From contig WIDE01000010.1 in the NCBI GenBank assembly GCA_015039315.1, forward strand, positions 441,031 to 505,030: 64,000 nucleotides of DNA, read 5' to 3'. A program made the translations under genes and the position numbers. Each line of letters starts with the position of its first letter. The stretch's first letter is position 1. This document shows, piece after piece, positions 36,925-49,737 of the stretch. The DNA comes from Clavulina sp. PMI_390 (Eukaryota; Basidiomycota; Agaricomycetes; Cantharellales; Hydnaceae). The notes beneath the pieces were generated by a model, which was not told the origin of the DNA, searched no databases, and worked only from the letters and a program-made list of their open reading frames with translations.

Positions 36925-39900
36925 CTACTTGCTTGGACCTGCTTCAGAAGTAGGGGAGGTAATATCCCCCATGGGGATGGTGCCTACAGGCTCGCGCATC
37001 CAGCCACCACGCTCCCAATCGCCACCAGGGCGGTAAAGATCCTTCTTCCTTTGCTCAGTATCGATGCAGCCACGGAGAAGAACTCCTAGTCGCTTGAAAT
37101 TGATAGGCTTAAGAATCCATGCATCCATTCCCTTGTCGAGCATGAATTGCCTTTGCGATTCTTTCAGTGAGGCGCTTACGGCCACAATTGGTATGCCGCT
37201 GTTGAGGTCTGTGGATGGCCGCACAGAGTCCAGAGGAAGAGGATTGGCCTTCTCAATTTCGCGGATTTGTTCTGCAGCACCAAAACCGTCGAGGATAGGC
37301 ATTTGAATGTCCTAAAGACAAATCACTTTCATCTTAGTATTCGACAGAGCGACACCAATATCTTGCAGACTTACCATAAGGACGCAATCGAAGGCACGAT
37401 CTTGTTTGATTAGATCAACTGCTTCTTGCCCATTGACAGACGTGGAAACCTGGTGTCCATCCATCTTGAGCCGCTTTGCGAGCACATTACGGTTTACAAC
37501 GTCATCCTAGCCGGTTTCATCAGCAAGAGACGTCAGAATAAGCAAATAGTCAACGGACCTCGACGATAAGGACATGGAAACTCGGCTTCTCTACCACAAA
37601 AGAGGGTGGACGCTGAGGAGATGGACGTAGCTGAAGAGTCGGCTTAGGATTTGCTAACTTGGGCGAACCAGCAGAAGTGATGGGTGGCTTTCCCGCAGCA
37701 ACTTCAACATCAACCGCATCAACGCGAACGCTGCGGAGCGGGAAGTTCGAGTCACTGAGCTCCACCTCACCTTCGCTCACTGGCCGTTGGTCTAAAGGTT
37801 TCGTAGACCGAGCGGTAGCCTTTGCGGTCGTTGGGTCGACCCTTGGATCTGAAACAAGGCTCGTCTGCGAGTTCCAGCGTTCAGCGGGAGACATATTTGC
37901 GCTCGGGGAACTATTGAGAGCTTCGACAAGACTATCGATCTCGTCATGTCCTCTGCTAACATCGTGTCTGCTTCCTCTACTCCCAGCGCTTGCTACTCCA
38001 CTGTTGCTTGACAACGAGAGCGCCCGACTAGATGTCGATGATTGGATGGATCTTGTTGTAGGGAGGTTGAAGGGCACGAGGAAGACAAATTGTGACCCTA
38101 CTCCAGGTTTAGAATCAACCCGAAGCTGACCACTCAGCTGGCCAATGATGTGGGCCACGACGGCCAGACCAAGACCTTTAGATTTAGAATTAAGTACAGA
38201 CGAGCGGGAGCGAATCTGGAGGGTAGCGTACCAAGACCGGTAGTTTGAGGCTCCTTGTCGCTCTTTTCAGCATGCTCTATTTGCTCGAGATCACGGAATA
38301 TGCCTTCCAGCTTGGGGCCTTCGATTCCTCGGCCAGTATCCCTCACGATGACTTCAATCACGATTTGTGATGGATCACGTAGTCCTGGGGGCTCTGGGTA
38401 CAGGCGGGCTTCCACATGGATCTCGCCTTCCTCCGTGAATTTGACTGCACAGGCAGAGTAAAAGGGATAATTAGGGGAACATAGTATATCAAGCGGCAGA
38501 GATACGACGAACCAGCATTAGCGGTAAGATTTGCCACAATGGTCCTGATCTTCTTGCTGTCTCCAATTACCATCCTTGGCAAATTGTCCGTGATAACCGA
38601 GAACCTGATGTTTCGTCGCTCGGCCTCCGTCCTATAAACTTCAATTGAGTCCTCAATTGCGAAGGATAAGTCGAACGGTTCATTGAGGGAGGTTTCATTG
38701 CCTTGCTCAAGGCGGGTGAGATCCTACAAGCAATCAATGAGGAAGAGGGCCAATGATGACGAAAATGGGGGGCATGGCTCACCAATAGATCATTGATAGT
38801 GAAGAGTAGGTTTTTGGAAGCAGCATGCGACATGCTCAGGTTCTCACGCGTCTCCTTATCAAGCGGTCCGTTCATGGCAAGCTCCAGGTAGCTAGAGAGC
38901 ACACAATATGAAACCTTGGCACAGATGTTGGGTAGAGACGGAACTTACTTGATAATATGATTCAACGGAGTGCGGACTGCACCACGGGCGCTCAGATTTA
39001 GGACTATATGGAAAGGGTAGTCGAATTTTGCTTACCTTCGTGACTGGCGTTCGAGAGCAGTAGGTTTGTTAGTTGCGTTGCTTTCACAGCCGTCTCCTTT
39101 TGTCTCCAAACATCTATGAACTACAAGGCGGAACAAATTCATACTGATGAGCACAAAGTGGCGACGATGACCAATGCTCTCCTCACCTTGCCATATACCA
39201 ATGCCAAAACGCCGGCCGTCTCTAATTGTTCATCGGTCCAAGCTCTTGAACGAGACGATATGATCTCAGACCAAGCCTTGAACGACGCTCGAGGCTCGAG
39301 AGCTGCCTGTCCATCTGCACCCTTGTTCGCTCGTCCAGCCCAAGTAACCTCGCGTAATTGTCCCTTACGGAGTAATGCGATGAAGTCTTTCCCTCCAGCC
39401 GAAAGTGGTACGTAAAGAACTCCTGCAATAGCGTTAAGTGCTGAGGTCTGCGTTTGGTTCTCAAGTTTATCGACATCAGGGAAATCTTTTCTGATGTCTT
39501 GTGTGGCTTGCATTATCCTGATCACGCAACGTGGTGAGAAGGAGTGAATATTCTAATTGAAATCACGGGGCGTACTTGAATTGCTTAACGCGAAGATATT
39601 CGGCAATGAGATAAATCTCTTGTCCCTTCTCGTTGGGACCCAATATCTTAGCACCCTCTCCAATGACAAGAACGCCGAAGTCTGCGTCGAACAGTCCCAA
39701 AAGATCTTCTGCATTGCTGACAATATGCCCCGTAGGGTGAGCCTCAGTAGGTATTGTGTTAATCTGAGGCACAAAGTTTCCAGTGAGACGACAAAATTAT
39801 AGAGAGAGAAAAGAACTCACAAGCTTCCGAGTGTGTAGACGGTGAGCGTATGATAGCCGCTCAATGTTCCGTGATATTGAGTCACTGAGGAGACGCAACA

Positions 39901-42900
39901 TCTGGCGGACGGGGAACGAGACTCGCATGCCAAAGTCACCATAAGAATGGCAGCAAATGAGGCCCCACAATTGACCGAATGAGACAATAGACTAGACCAA
40001 GCTGTGAATGATTCGGCAGCAAGAGGAGAAAAACTAGACTCACGATTGACATCGATGAGCGAACGCCCATGTTCCCAAGGTCTGTGAAGGGAGATGTCAG
40101 CGAGAGTGATCACAGGAATGTAGCTACTCAAAACGAACATTTCAAGTGAATGGGGCTCATAGCACGAAGATACGAGTGGGTCAAATCGAGTGGCAGCTCA
40201 ACGTCAGCCTTGGTGCGTCCGACTAAGCGAGCAGTGGTCTGATCTCGGTCGTATAGGGAGCGTACTTTGTCTAAAATCGCGATGAGTCAATCGAGGTGTC
40301 AATACAATTGAGGAGTCATACTGACTAATCTTGTACAGCTCGCGAGCCTGAGGAGGGATATCAGCCGCGGGGAAGTGTAGTCCTCGATAGAGATCTTTGG
40401 TCTTGGTATAGTCAACCAGCTCCGCCACGACCTGCGTCACCATACAATGCATTAGTTCACGACGGGGTCTCAACACTAAAGAGAAACTGAGGGAAACACG
40501 GACCTGCCCATTCGCTATTTCATCGAACTGATAGATCAAAACTCGATGAAACTGTGTCAGATCTTTCATCAAGCCTACGACGACGTCCAAGAACGTCTGC
40601 AAGTCATTCGCCGCGCTTAACTGCTCGTTCACTTGACCCAGAACGCTGAATACATCGAGGCTCCCGCTGCCACCGTACGCTAGCCTGCCGCTCCGGTGCT
40701 GGTGGCGCCCACCCCTGCCCCCTGCACCTCCCCTTCTTCCGCTGCCGCCACTACCACCAGATCCACCACGCCGAAGCGAGGCAAGGCGGCGCTGCTGAGC
40801 CGTGCGCTCCGCCTGTCGCATGCGTTCTAACGCACGAATTGGTTGGGCGCGCGATGTCGTTGACGCTAGGATCTGTTCCGCCGTTGGGCCCCAGGTGCTT
40901 TCGTCCTCTCCCTGATCGCCTGGGCCACCAATGTGGAGGTCTTTCGGGTCGGCACCAGTGGGATTGGAAGCAGTAGGGGTGATAGAAGCAGGCGGGCGAG
41001 GTGTGATTGATTCTCCGCTCGAAGTTGTGCTCGGAGTGGGGCGGGCCAACCCAGAGTCGATAGATGCCGACGTGTTTGCACTCGAACTCGCTGGCATAGC
41101 CGTAGTTGGAGTGATCGTCGTCATATTGGTCGAGTTCTCGTCCACACTTTGCAAAGTCGACCTCATATCGTTAGAGGAAGTCATTGCAGCGTCACCGCCT
41201 GTAACTCCACTCGGAGAGTCTGCGCCAACCGAAGCCCCACTTCTACTCGCTGGAGGTGTTACACTTGAGGGCATAATTGTCCTATCCGAACCATCGCTCG
41301 TACGACCACCGGGTGGGATGCTACCCTGTACTGGGGTCGCACCACTCCCAGAGCCTCCCGAGTTCACTGACATCGAGCTCCTCGTTCCAGAACCAGGGCT
41401 CGCATTCCCACTAGGAGCAAGGAGTTCGGGAGGCGGGGGGTACAGGGGATTGTACATGTCGTGTTCAAGCTCGAGCTCTAGAATGATGAGGGCTTGAGGG
41501 AAATGCTGCTCGTCAGGAGGCGAGCCTGCTGGCGTTGGTTCGCCACCCGGATTCGGGTTCGCCGTACCCGAATTAGAGCTTGAGGACGGAGACATTGAAG
41601 GTGGTCCCACTGGTGGTGGAGGTATCATCTTGGGCCGATGTGCGGCGCACCAGCAGCTCCACTGCCGGCGCTCGGCGCTGCTCGTCGAGCTTGCAATGGA
41701 ACCCGGTCTCCCTCCAGCAGCTGAGCGCCCTGAACTACTACTAGCATCTTCACCACCGCTACTAGTCTCTCCACTCCCGGGAATAACCGCAGAACCAGGC
41801 TGGCCATAACCACTGAGGAGGAAGACTTGGGGCGCCTCGTCAGCGTTGCCGTCTGCTGTCGTCTCAGGATTTGCAGGATCTGACAGGTACTGGATGTTGT
41901 CCCATAAGTTATCGGCTTGCATTTGAGTGAGGGTATGGGTGAAGCATTCGAGGTTGAATAAATACGATGGGCTTAAACCAAGAATTTCGGTGCAGTTCTG
42001 AAGCAAGGAATCGGAGCAACGGTCAGCTGGGAGTATATGCAGGAAGATGAGCGATATGCGTTACCTCAGAGACCACTCGAACTACGAGGTTTCCGTTCAG
42101 ATCCTCCTCGAGGGCTATCAAAACACCAAAGCCTTGCACAGCACCAGGGATATGAATAGGCTGAGGATACGAGGATTCCGAGACAAAATCAGATATGGCA
42201 TTCAATATAAAGGAGAGTCCCTACCTCATCTTCACACCGTTCCAAAACACCCTCTCGTCCGAGCAGAATATGGTGGCCTATATAGCCACAAAACGCGTTA
42301 ATAAGGAAGCTAGATTGTCATATTCGAAAATACGAGAGAGCAACCCGACTACATCCATGTCCAGAAGTAAACACTCACCATTCTCCGTTTCAACATGCTG
42401 GAAGCGTGCTGTCTTGTGATATCCAAACATGCCGCTTGAGCTCCCGCTGGTTCCACTCATACTTGCGTCCATTCCACTGTCTCGATCAGTTCCCGCCATG
42501 CGGCTCCCACTCCCGCTTCTCCTTCGCTCATCGTCAGCGTCATCTTCGTCATCCTCATCCATCTCCAAGTCATCATCATCCAGGGAATTCGCCCCTGACT
42601 CGGAGTCTGATCCCTCCCCTACCGCATCGGTAGCCAAATCCGCTGCGAGTGCTTCCACCGAGCGACTGAACGCCTGAACGTCCTCGTCGTCCGCTTGAGG
42701 GTAAGAAGATGAAAGTGAGGACGCAAACGTCGAGTCTTCATCTGCCCCAGGCCCTGCAGCGCCGCTACCACTGCCCGTCGTGCTGGTGCTGTGGGGGCGC
42801 GCCTGTCTCTGCGATTGCATATGCAACGGAAACGAGGACATGGGAACTGCATCGCTAGATGATATGGAATTCGGGGTGCTCGCCACCTCTGAGTCATCCT

Positions 42901-44787
42901 GGCTCGTCAAAGTCGAGAGAAGCCCCAACTGCGAAGCAGCCAGTTGGTTCTTTCGAGTGCCTTTCGATTTTTTCCGAATGGACCCAGGCCCAGAGCCAGG
43001 AGCTGAGGCTGAGGTAGAAGCGGACTCATCCGTAGCAGTAGCATTTGCTAGGTTACGGCGCCTTCTCAGCTTCTCGCCGTCCCTGCTCTTGTCTCTCTTG
43101 GGCTTACTCCCGCTGCCAGAAACGCTCGCATCTTCGACGTCACTCCGAACGGGCCCAAGTCGGACATAACCACCAGCGGCGAATGCGCTGCCAACATCAC
43201 TGCTGTTTGTATTTTCCGCAGTAGGATTCGATGTAGAGTTAGTGGCCGTTCCGGTAACAGAAGACGAGGGACGGAATGGAGCGAGGGATGCAAGCGGCGG
43301 TGCGGCTGTTGCCGGGGATATTAACACAGTAGATTCATCTGCATTGGCTTCAGCAGCACTCGGTTCGCCGCTTGGTTCAGTAGCAACGACAGCGACAGCA
43401 GTCGGAGCAGCTTGGGACTCGACAGGAGCAGCAGCAGCTTTCTCTCGTTCTTCATCGGCATTCTCTTGTGCGGCCTTGAGCTTTACATTGGATTTGGTAA
43501 GTTGGTGCTCGGGTTGATGAGATTCTTCCTCCAATTCCGCAACACTCTGGGCAGGGGTGCGCGACGAGGGGGTTACAGACGCAGATGCTGCTGGGACGGG
43601 AGGTGCAGAAGCGTTGGGATCCTGAGAGGGGTCCAGAGACCCAACAGTCCCACGACGTGCTCTGGTTCCAGGTGTGGATACTAACGTGGTGTTGAAAAGA
43701 TGACCCAAAGGGTTGCCTAACAATTTATGACATCCACCATAATGAGGTCACGTGCAATTAGTTGATATTGAGCTCAAGCTATTCAGTCGAGGACTTTACC
43801 TGTGGAGCACGGTAAATATGCGTGGAGGGTAAGACGTAGGGCGTTGTTGGAGTGGAGTACGAAAGGGAAAACAGTGTGGAGCCAGAAGACGAATCATGAT
43901 ACAAGAGAGAGCGAGAGGGAGTTGGGAGAGGGTGTGCATTGTGCGAACCAGATAGCCCATTAAGCCCAGATGAAGACAGCGATTGGGCACCGTTGCGTGC
44001 CCATTGGAGGGACGAATGAGAAGAATGGACAGGGGTGAGCGGTCATGCGGGGAAGAATTCGGCCATTAGACATGAAAGTACACGGAAACATTGCATTCCG
44101 TCGACAATGAAGCCAAATGAGAGAAGCTCCGAACGAATAAAGAGCGAAAAGACATTACGAAGGAACACACATACCAGTCGTTGTGGGAGACACCAAAGGA
44201 GAAGCCAGGGCAATATCCCGCACATCAGGACTGGATGGCGATGATGCTTTTCCGGATTTGTCCGACATGTTGGCCTGCCACTGGGCAGTTCTTCGCTGCG
44301 AGATGCTCGAGCTCCTGTTCAGCGTCGGCACGATGGGAGATTCGTACGAAAAGCGCGACTTGAATGGGTCAGCCATGGACGCTGTTGCGAGCGAGGGGGT
44401 CGGCATAACGTGGGGGAAAACAGGCGCAGTACGGGTCTGGGGTTTATTTTGGGGATCATTAGGATCGCTAGGCTGGATGTCAGACAGCAGGCTTCGGAGT
44501 GGGTAGATCATTGTGTACGAGGGACTTGGATCTGGAGCAGCTGCAGGCGATGTTGGACTCATTGGACGCGCCAACGAAGAAGCTTCGGGGACTGAAGGTT
44601 TAACGGAGCTCGACGCGTCCGAATCATTAGGCGGCGGCGCAGAGGTGTTGGGAGTTGAGGTAGGATCGGCGGCTGCAACCTCACCCGATGGCGCATCGTC
44701 TGCTACATTAGGGTTGGGCGGCGGCAGCGAACCAGCGGCAAGATCGGCGCTGGATGCTGGTGGCGCAGCGTCATTGCTATCATCCAT
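36925..44787 (-). CDS. Phytochrome hybrid histidine kinase, copy 2
   Basis: Minus-strand gene from ATG 44787 (MDDSNDAAPPASSADLAAG) to the stop at 36925. A very long disordered N-terminal extension of about 700 residues includes a coiled-coil-like AELEEESHQPEHQLTK stretch and an acidic DDDDLEMDEDDEDDADDE patch. It ends TARFQHVETENG. The exon with GREGVLERCEDE joins PIHIPGAVQGFG after an intron, putting the bilin Cys at 42234-42236. PAS, a Ser/Gly/Pro linker with CWCAAHRPK, GAF (FHRVLIYQFDE, GLHFPAADIPPQAR) and PHY (TWAG, EPRASF) follow. The H-box ASHEVRTPLNHII has its His at 39040-39042. The ATP lid shows VRDTGRGIE. The receiver CVLMDIQMPILDGFG has Asp at 37309-37311 and Lys in AWILKPIN. All key residues are present. 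It is a clear paralogue of the gene at 17707-24316, with a longer N-terminus. Confidence 0.95.
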
Positions 44788-44971
44788 CGTCGCTCGACGT
44801 CCGGGGGCGGCCGCCGAGGGGTGATGGGTCGACGTCGAAAGGCTTGGGAGGCAGAATGAAACCTTTTAGCGCCAGGCCGGATTAAGTCAGCTTCGGCATC
44901 GCGTGAAGCTCACTTGCCCCCAAAAAATCGGGCAAATTCCGATTAAATATTGATTCCGCGCATCGCAGACG
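44788..44971. promoter_or_regulatory. Shared divergent promoter region
   Basis: 184 bp lie between the start codons of phytochrome copy 2 (minus) and the M64 protease gene (plus). Both must be driven from overlapping promoter DNA. Whether the protease is light-regulated is an open inference. Confidence 0.5.
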
Positions 44972-47875
44972 ATGAAGGCAGTCGCTCTGGGCATTGCCTA
45001 TCTCCTCTCGACGGTCGTTGGGCGCATTTTCGCCACCGATGAGGAAGTGACGTCACCCGTGCTGTCTGCTGAGCGTGTGCCACCTCCTTCGCTGGAGGTG
45101 CACCCGCTTCATGTATCAGGGCCGCCATCAAATAGAGTCAATTTGGTGTTCTTCTCAGACGGTTGTAAGTCGCCACGTTCTATATATCATGTTGCCAGTC
45201 TCTCTGGTGGATGTCGCGTTCAGTTGCGACAACCAACACCCACATCGCCCATATTGATGATGGCACCCCGCCTATGAATCCATTTATTATTTAGACACGC
45301 ACGCTGAGCACGAAAAGTTCCTGCAAGACGCCCACCGCTTGGCAAAAGATCTGACCGCCAACCAAACATTCGCACCAGTGTTGCCGTTGCTCAACTTCTT
45401 CGCCGCATATTCACCAAGCGTAGAGGTGGGTTCGACCCCGAGACAAGCCTTATTCTCGACTAACGAAATATTTCAATAATCGTCATTGCACGTAGAGTGG
45501 GATCGGTGTTGGTGGCAAGCAGAAGAAGTCAGTGTTCCATAATCGCATGATCATTAACTCCACGCTGGTCCAGCTCGATCCAATGGCGATCATCGCACTT
45601 CATATTACGTATGCTGACCAAAATCGTCATCTCTCAGTACAGTCTTTGGACTCTATCGTGATGGAACCGAGTTACGCGCCGTTTGGGTGGGGAAACGAGC
45701 TGTGGCGAAGGCTGCATGCGATTCCCTCGGCCGACGATGCGACTACCCCATCCTGTTGGGTAAACTATGATCTTCGTGCCAAAACCACATCCTATGCTAA
45801 TCCATTGGCTTTCTTGTATTGACAGGAAATGATCCACTCTATGGCGGTGAGCACGCACCCAGCGATGATGAATCTCATAATCATGTCAGCTGCTAATCTG
45901 GGGTGAACCTCTTATTTGACCTGTTGAATGCGATTCGCCGATCGGAAACAGGCCTCGGTGGGGAATTCAGGTACGAATCCTTCTCCCAAATTAAGGTTTA
46001 GACTCACAGACGGCCTCGATGATTCGTGCACCTTCCATATCCGCAATTCGGGTCGTCCAACCACCTGGATCGTTTATTTGTCTCCTCAACCCACGCTAGC
46101 ATCACGACGTCTTCAATCTTGAACGGTTCGTTGTAATATTTCTTACCGATCGTTACGCACTGGCACTCACTCTCGTTGGATGCAAAATAGGTCCGTTGGT
46201 TCTTCGTCACGAACTCGGACACTCCATCATCGATGTGGGTGAGGAGTACGATGGCGGCTATGCGTAAGTTATCCCCCCTGCTTCTTCGCGGTAGCAGTAT
46301 GTGATATCAGTATGTTAACGTGAACTCCCGCGTTGCTAGCTACTTTGGTGCCAACTCAAGCCCTAACACCACTCTCAGCCACATCAAATGGGCACACTGG
46401 CTTACCAACTCATCAACATCGTCGAATGAACCAAGTCAGTCCAAGTCTGAACAAGCAGCACCTCTAATCCCTCAGCGCGCCACTATGCTACACCAATCCT
46501 ACCCCTGGACACTCCTCAATCATTCGACCTCTCCTTACACGATCTACTTCAACTCGAGCGGAGCTTATGATTCCGCGCTTGTGCGCACTTCATTGTCAGG
46601 GCTCCCTGATTCGAGTCACCTCACCATTCTTCTCGATGGGGCGGACCTCAAGTGGGCGCCCAAGGAAGGCTTGGGTCTTGACAGATGGCATTATGATATC
46701 AAGGTGCAAAGCGGGAAATTGGCAGAAGGGAAGCACACCTTGGAGTTTGTCCTCGGCAAGGATGCAAAGGTCGGACTGGCCCAACTATGTAGCGCTGAAG
46801 TGCTGGAGTACGGGAGCGCGCCTGATGAGTGAGTTTTCATTCCTCCCTGATGGGATACCCATCCAGTTTCTATGATTTGGTGCTTTGCCGCATTTCGCTC
46901 TCATTACAATATGGTTCTAACATACTGCTCTTCCACTCGTAACTCCTTTCACCGGGCTCCATTCTCAGGTTCGATGACCGCCCAGGCGTAATATCGCTCT
47001 TCCCAACCTTTTCCGACACATTCAGGCCCGAACTCGCTTCAGATGTCTTGCACCACCCCATCGCTCATTCCAACTCGCACCTTCACCCACATCCCCATGC
47101 ACATTCGACCTCCCCGCCCGAGGACGACCCAGACGAGGACTTCCCGCCGGCCGCACCCATCTCATACCGTCCCACGAACGAAGCGTGTCTCATGCGCCTC
47201 GTGACGTTCCCCAATTTCTGTTCCCCATGTTTAGAGAGTCTGTGGTTGCATTTGTTGGAGCACGTGGATCTGATTGAACATCTTGCCATTGAGGTCGTCG
47301 ATGTGGATGGAGAGGGAGCAGAGGTTGGAAACTCCGTGAAGAAGAAGAGGGTAGAGGTGGCACTACGACTCTTGCCGTTTGGAGCGGATCGGGCGCTCTT
47401 GATGGGTGATCATCGCGAGGCAATGGCTCTTGTTTCGTCACAGCAAACCCACGATCTCCAAGGATTCGAACCTCAAGCTTATGCTGACTCTCCTCAACGG
47501 CCCTTTGAAAGCTCGTCGCGCAATCCCGGACCCATCACACCAAAAACATTACCCTCGTTCACAGTGCACGACAGGTTCGACGCCCAATTTATCCTCCCAC
47601 CTCCCACCTATGCACCTCCAGCATATTCCGAGTCGTACGAGATTACGTGGAAGAAACATGGTGTAGTGCTCGGCCAGTATACCAACTTGACATCCATCTC
47701 GTTTGACATTGAGCGCTCACTCGTCGATGTTGATGACGAAGAGGACGACGAGTTGTACGAAATGCGGCCGACGCGGCCGCGGCGCCCGCTTGGGATGGAG
47801 GTCGAGGTCAGGCTTCGGACAGCAGATGTAAGGCTGGATCCGGAGGGGCTGTTGACCAGCCGACGAACATTCTGA
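44972..47875 (+). CDS. Secreted zinc metalloprotease, IgA peptidase M64 family
   Basis: ATG 44972 begins a signal peptide (MKAVALGIAYLLSTVVGRI). Exons 44972-45164, 45295-45425, 45496-45527 and 45638 onward splice to the conserved fungal M64 core. This comprises NLVFFSDGYTHAEHEKFLQD, LLNFFAAYSPSVE, SGIGVGGKQKNTVFGLYRDG, NDPLYGGLGGEF and LNGPLVLRHELGH. The zinc motif HELGH is at 46209-46223 and continues as SIIDVGEEYDGGYA. The rest includes IKWAHWLT, YPWTLLNHST, GLDRWHYDIKV and AQLCSAEVLEYG. After an intron comes VISLFPTFSDTFRPE, a His-rich low-complexity stretch, NEACLMRLVTFPNFCSPC and an acidic/Arg tail ending at 47875. It should be a secretory-pathway protease of unknown substrate; the family name comes from bacterial IgA proteases and does not imply that substrate. 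The catalytic residues are intact. Confidence 0.92.
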
Positions 47876-48129
47876 TAAGAATAGACTGCCAGGTGCCTTC
47901 GTGATCATGATATGGATGGAAATGATTATGGTCTTCTTTGCTCATTCATGGAGATGTGGTAATTTTCTTGGTCTCACGCTCTTCCTTGGTGGTGCGATCG
48001 AATAATATTACGAATACCCATGAACGAAGGATCTTGGTCATTGCTCTTACACATAGGAAAACTTGACCATTCGAATATCATATGCAATACACCATTGGCT
48101 GGCAAAGATATATCTAAGATAGAACCAAT

Positions 48130-49546
48130 TCATCCATGTTGAGGAGAGAAGCCATAACTGTCCACTGTATACTCATATAGAATCTGTAGTTGCTTATCAG
48201 TGATAAGTATTGGCTTAGAAAGCATCAAAAGCACCTCATCAAGATTTCCAGCAGCGATCAACCTCGCCTCGTTTCGCACTGTCAGCTGATGGCCCGGATT
48301 AAGATCGTTGAGATGTACACTCAATGTGGTTCCTTCGCCTATCTGATGTGACGTAGGGCGAAGAGTGCTGGGAAGGACCATCCGCTTCAGGCTGTTCCGT
48401 CTACTGACTAAGCACGTTTCCATTGAGGGAAGGTCGATCCACCAACGGCGTGTTTGACGACTTGGGTGCCCAGCAATGTCCCAAATAACAAGCTCTAGGA
48501 GGTTGGGAAATGCTCGAATTTCACCGGATTTGGGGTTGGTGATATCGAGAGAGACGAAATAATCCTTGAGAAATGCATCCAAGGGCCCAATAATCAACTT
48601 CTCAACTGATTGTAGCGTAATCAAAGGCTGGAGGCAACGACCTGATGAACAAGCTGCTAAATGAGGTTCAGTGTTTCATACGCACCATGGTAGCAATAAT
48701 GACATCAAACGTATAATCCTCCATATCTACAAGCTCGAGGAGCTGCAGATGCGGCGCATATAATTGGCAGAACAGTGAACCATAATGCTGGTCACCGCGG
48801 CCGTTATACCCATACAATCGCAATGAGCTTAGCCACCTCCAGCAAGTAATGTAGTTATGGGACGCTCGAAGGGGAGCAGGCATATGATCTCTCATGTTGG
48901 CGAAGAGAGTGAGATGGAATGAAGTGGTCTGACAACCAACCAGCTCAACAAGAGATGCTAAGTCGGCAGAGTCAAAAACTTGGCATCCTAGTTCCTTGAA
49001 ATATCCGTGGGATGACTCCGCACGAAGTGCCAGATAAGGAACGTGGAGGGTGCGTAAGAGGGGCAGCTTGGAAAGGTCAAGAAGCATCGGAATCCCATTG
49101 TCATTATGGATAACGAGCACTTGAAGAGCGGGAAAGCAACTTGGGGAGTTGAAAAATGAAGCTAATTCGTTGTCTTTCGGAGAAAACGGCATTTTTATTT
49201 GTAAGCTGTGGATTCGCGATGTGAAAGCCGCAACTGTCTGCAAACTCTGCGCCACGGCATAGCGTCCATCCCAGGTTCCCAGTTCGATTAGACAGACATC
49301 TAGAGCCAAATCCCTCGACCGGGATACCCAGATTTTGATATCTGCATCTTGCCAGTTCAGCCAGTCAGGAGACACGAATAGTTCTGACATTCCGAAGACC
49401 ATGGAGCGCCAAGTACGAGACAGATGAGAGAGTGTTGTGATTTGTTTAGCCTGGTTCGGTGTATCCACTACATATTTGACAATAAGGTGAATAAGCTCAA
49501 CAGGCAATCTTCGGATGGGATCGAGGCGTGTATCTGGCAAGATCAT
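48130..49546 (-). CDS. F-box-like protein, family member 2
   Basis: ATG 49546 (MILPDTRLDPIRRLPVELIH) starts exon 1, which encodes the F-box-like segment LPVELIHLIVKYVVDTP plus LSHLSRTWRSMVFGM and leucine-rich repeats to about 48690 (DVIIATMV). Exon 2 begins PLITLQSVEKLIIG and continues with FPNLLELVIWDIAG, RWWIDLPSMETCL and IAAGNLDE. A 51-nt in-frame, stop-free intron follows, then ILYEYTVDSYGFSP and the stop at 48130. It is the first of six same-strand tandem copies and looks intact. It is convergent with the M64 protease gene, with about 250 bp between stops. Confidence 0.85.
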
Positions 49547-49737
49547 GTTTATTTAGTCCGACGAGCTGAATCAACAAACGTCAATTGACCGTTCCGACTG
49601 GCCTCTCGGTGTGGATCTATGCGAGAAGTGTGGACCAACAAATGAGATCGTGAGACCTGGCGATGGGCCACAAAATTATGAAATGCTTTTCAAGATACCT
49701 ATTGATGGAGACTGGGCATTACGGGAGCAGAAAGGAT

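Noticed and set aside
40931..41497. A 188-codon plus-strand open frame
   Set aside because: Mirror frame of the phytochrome 2 linker, for the same reason.
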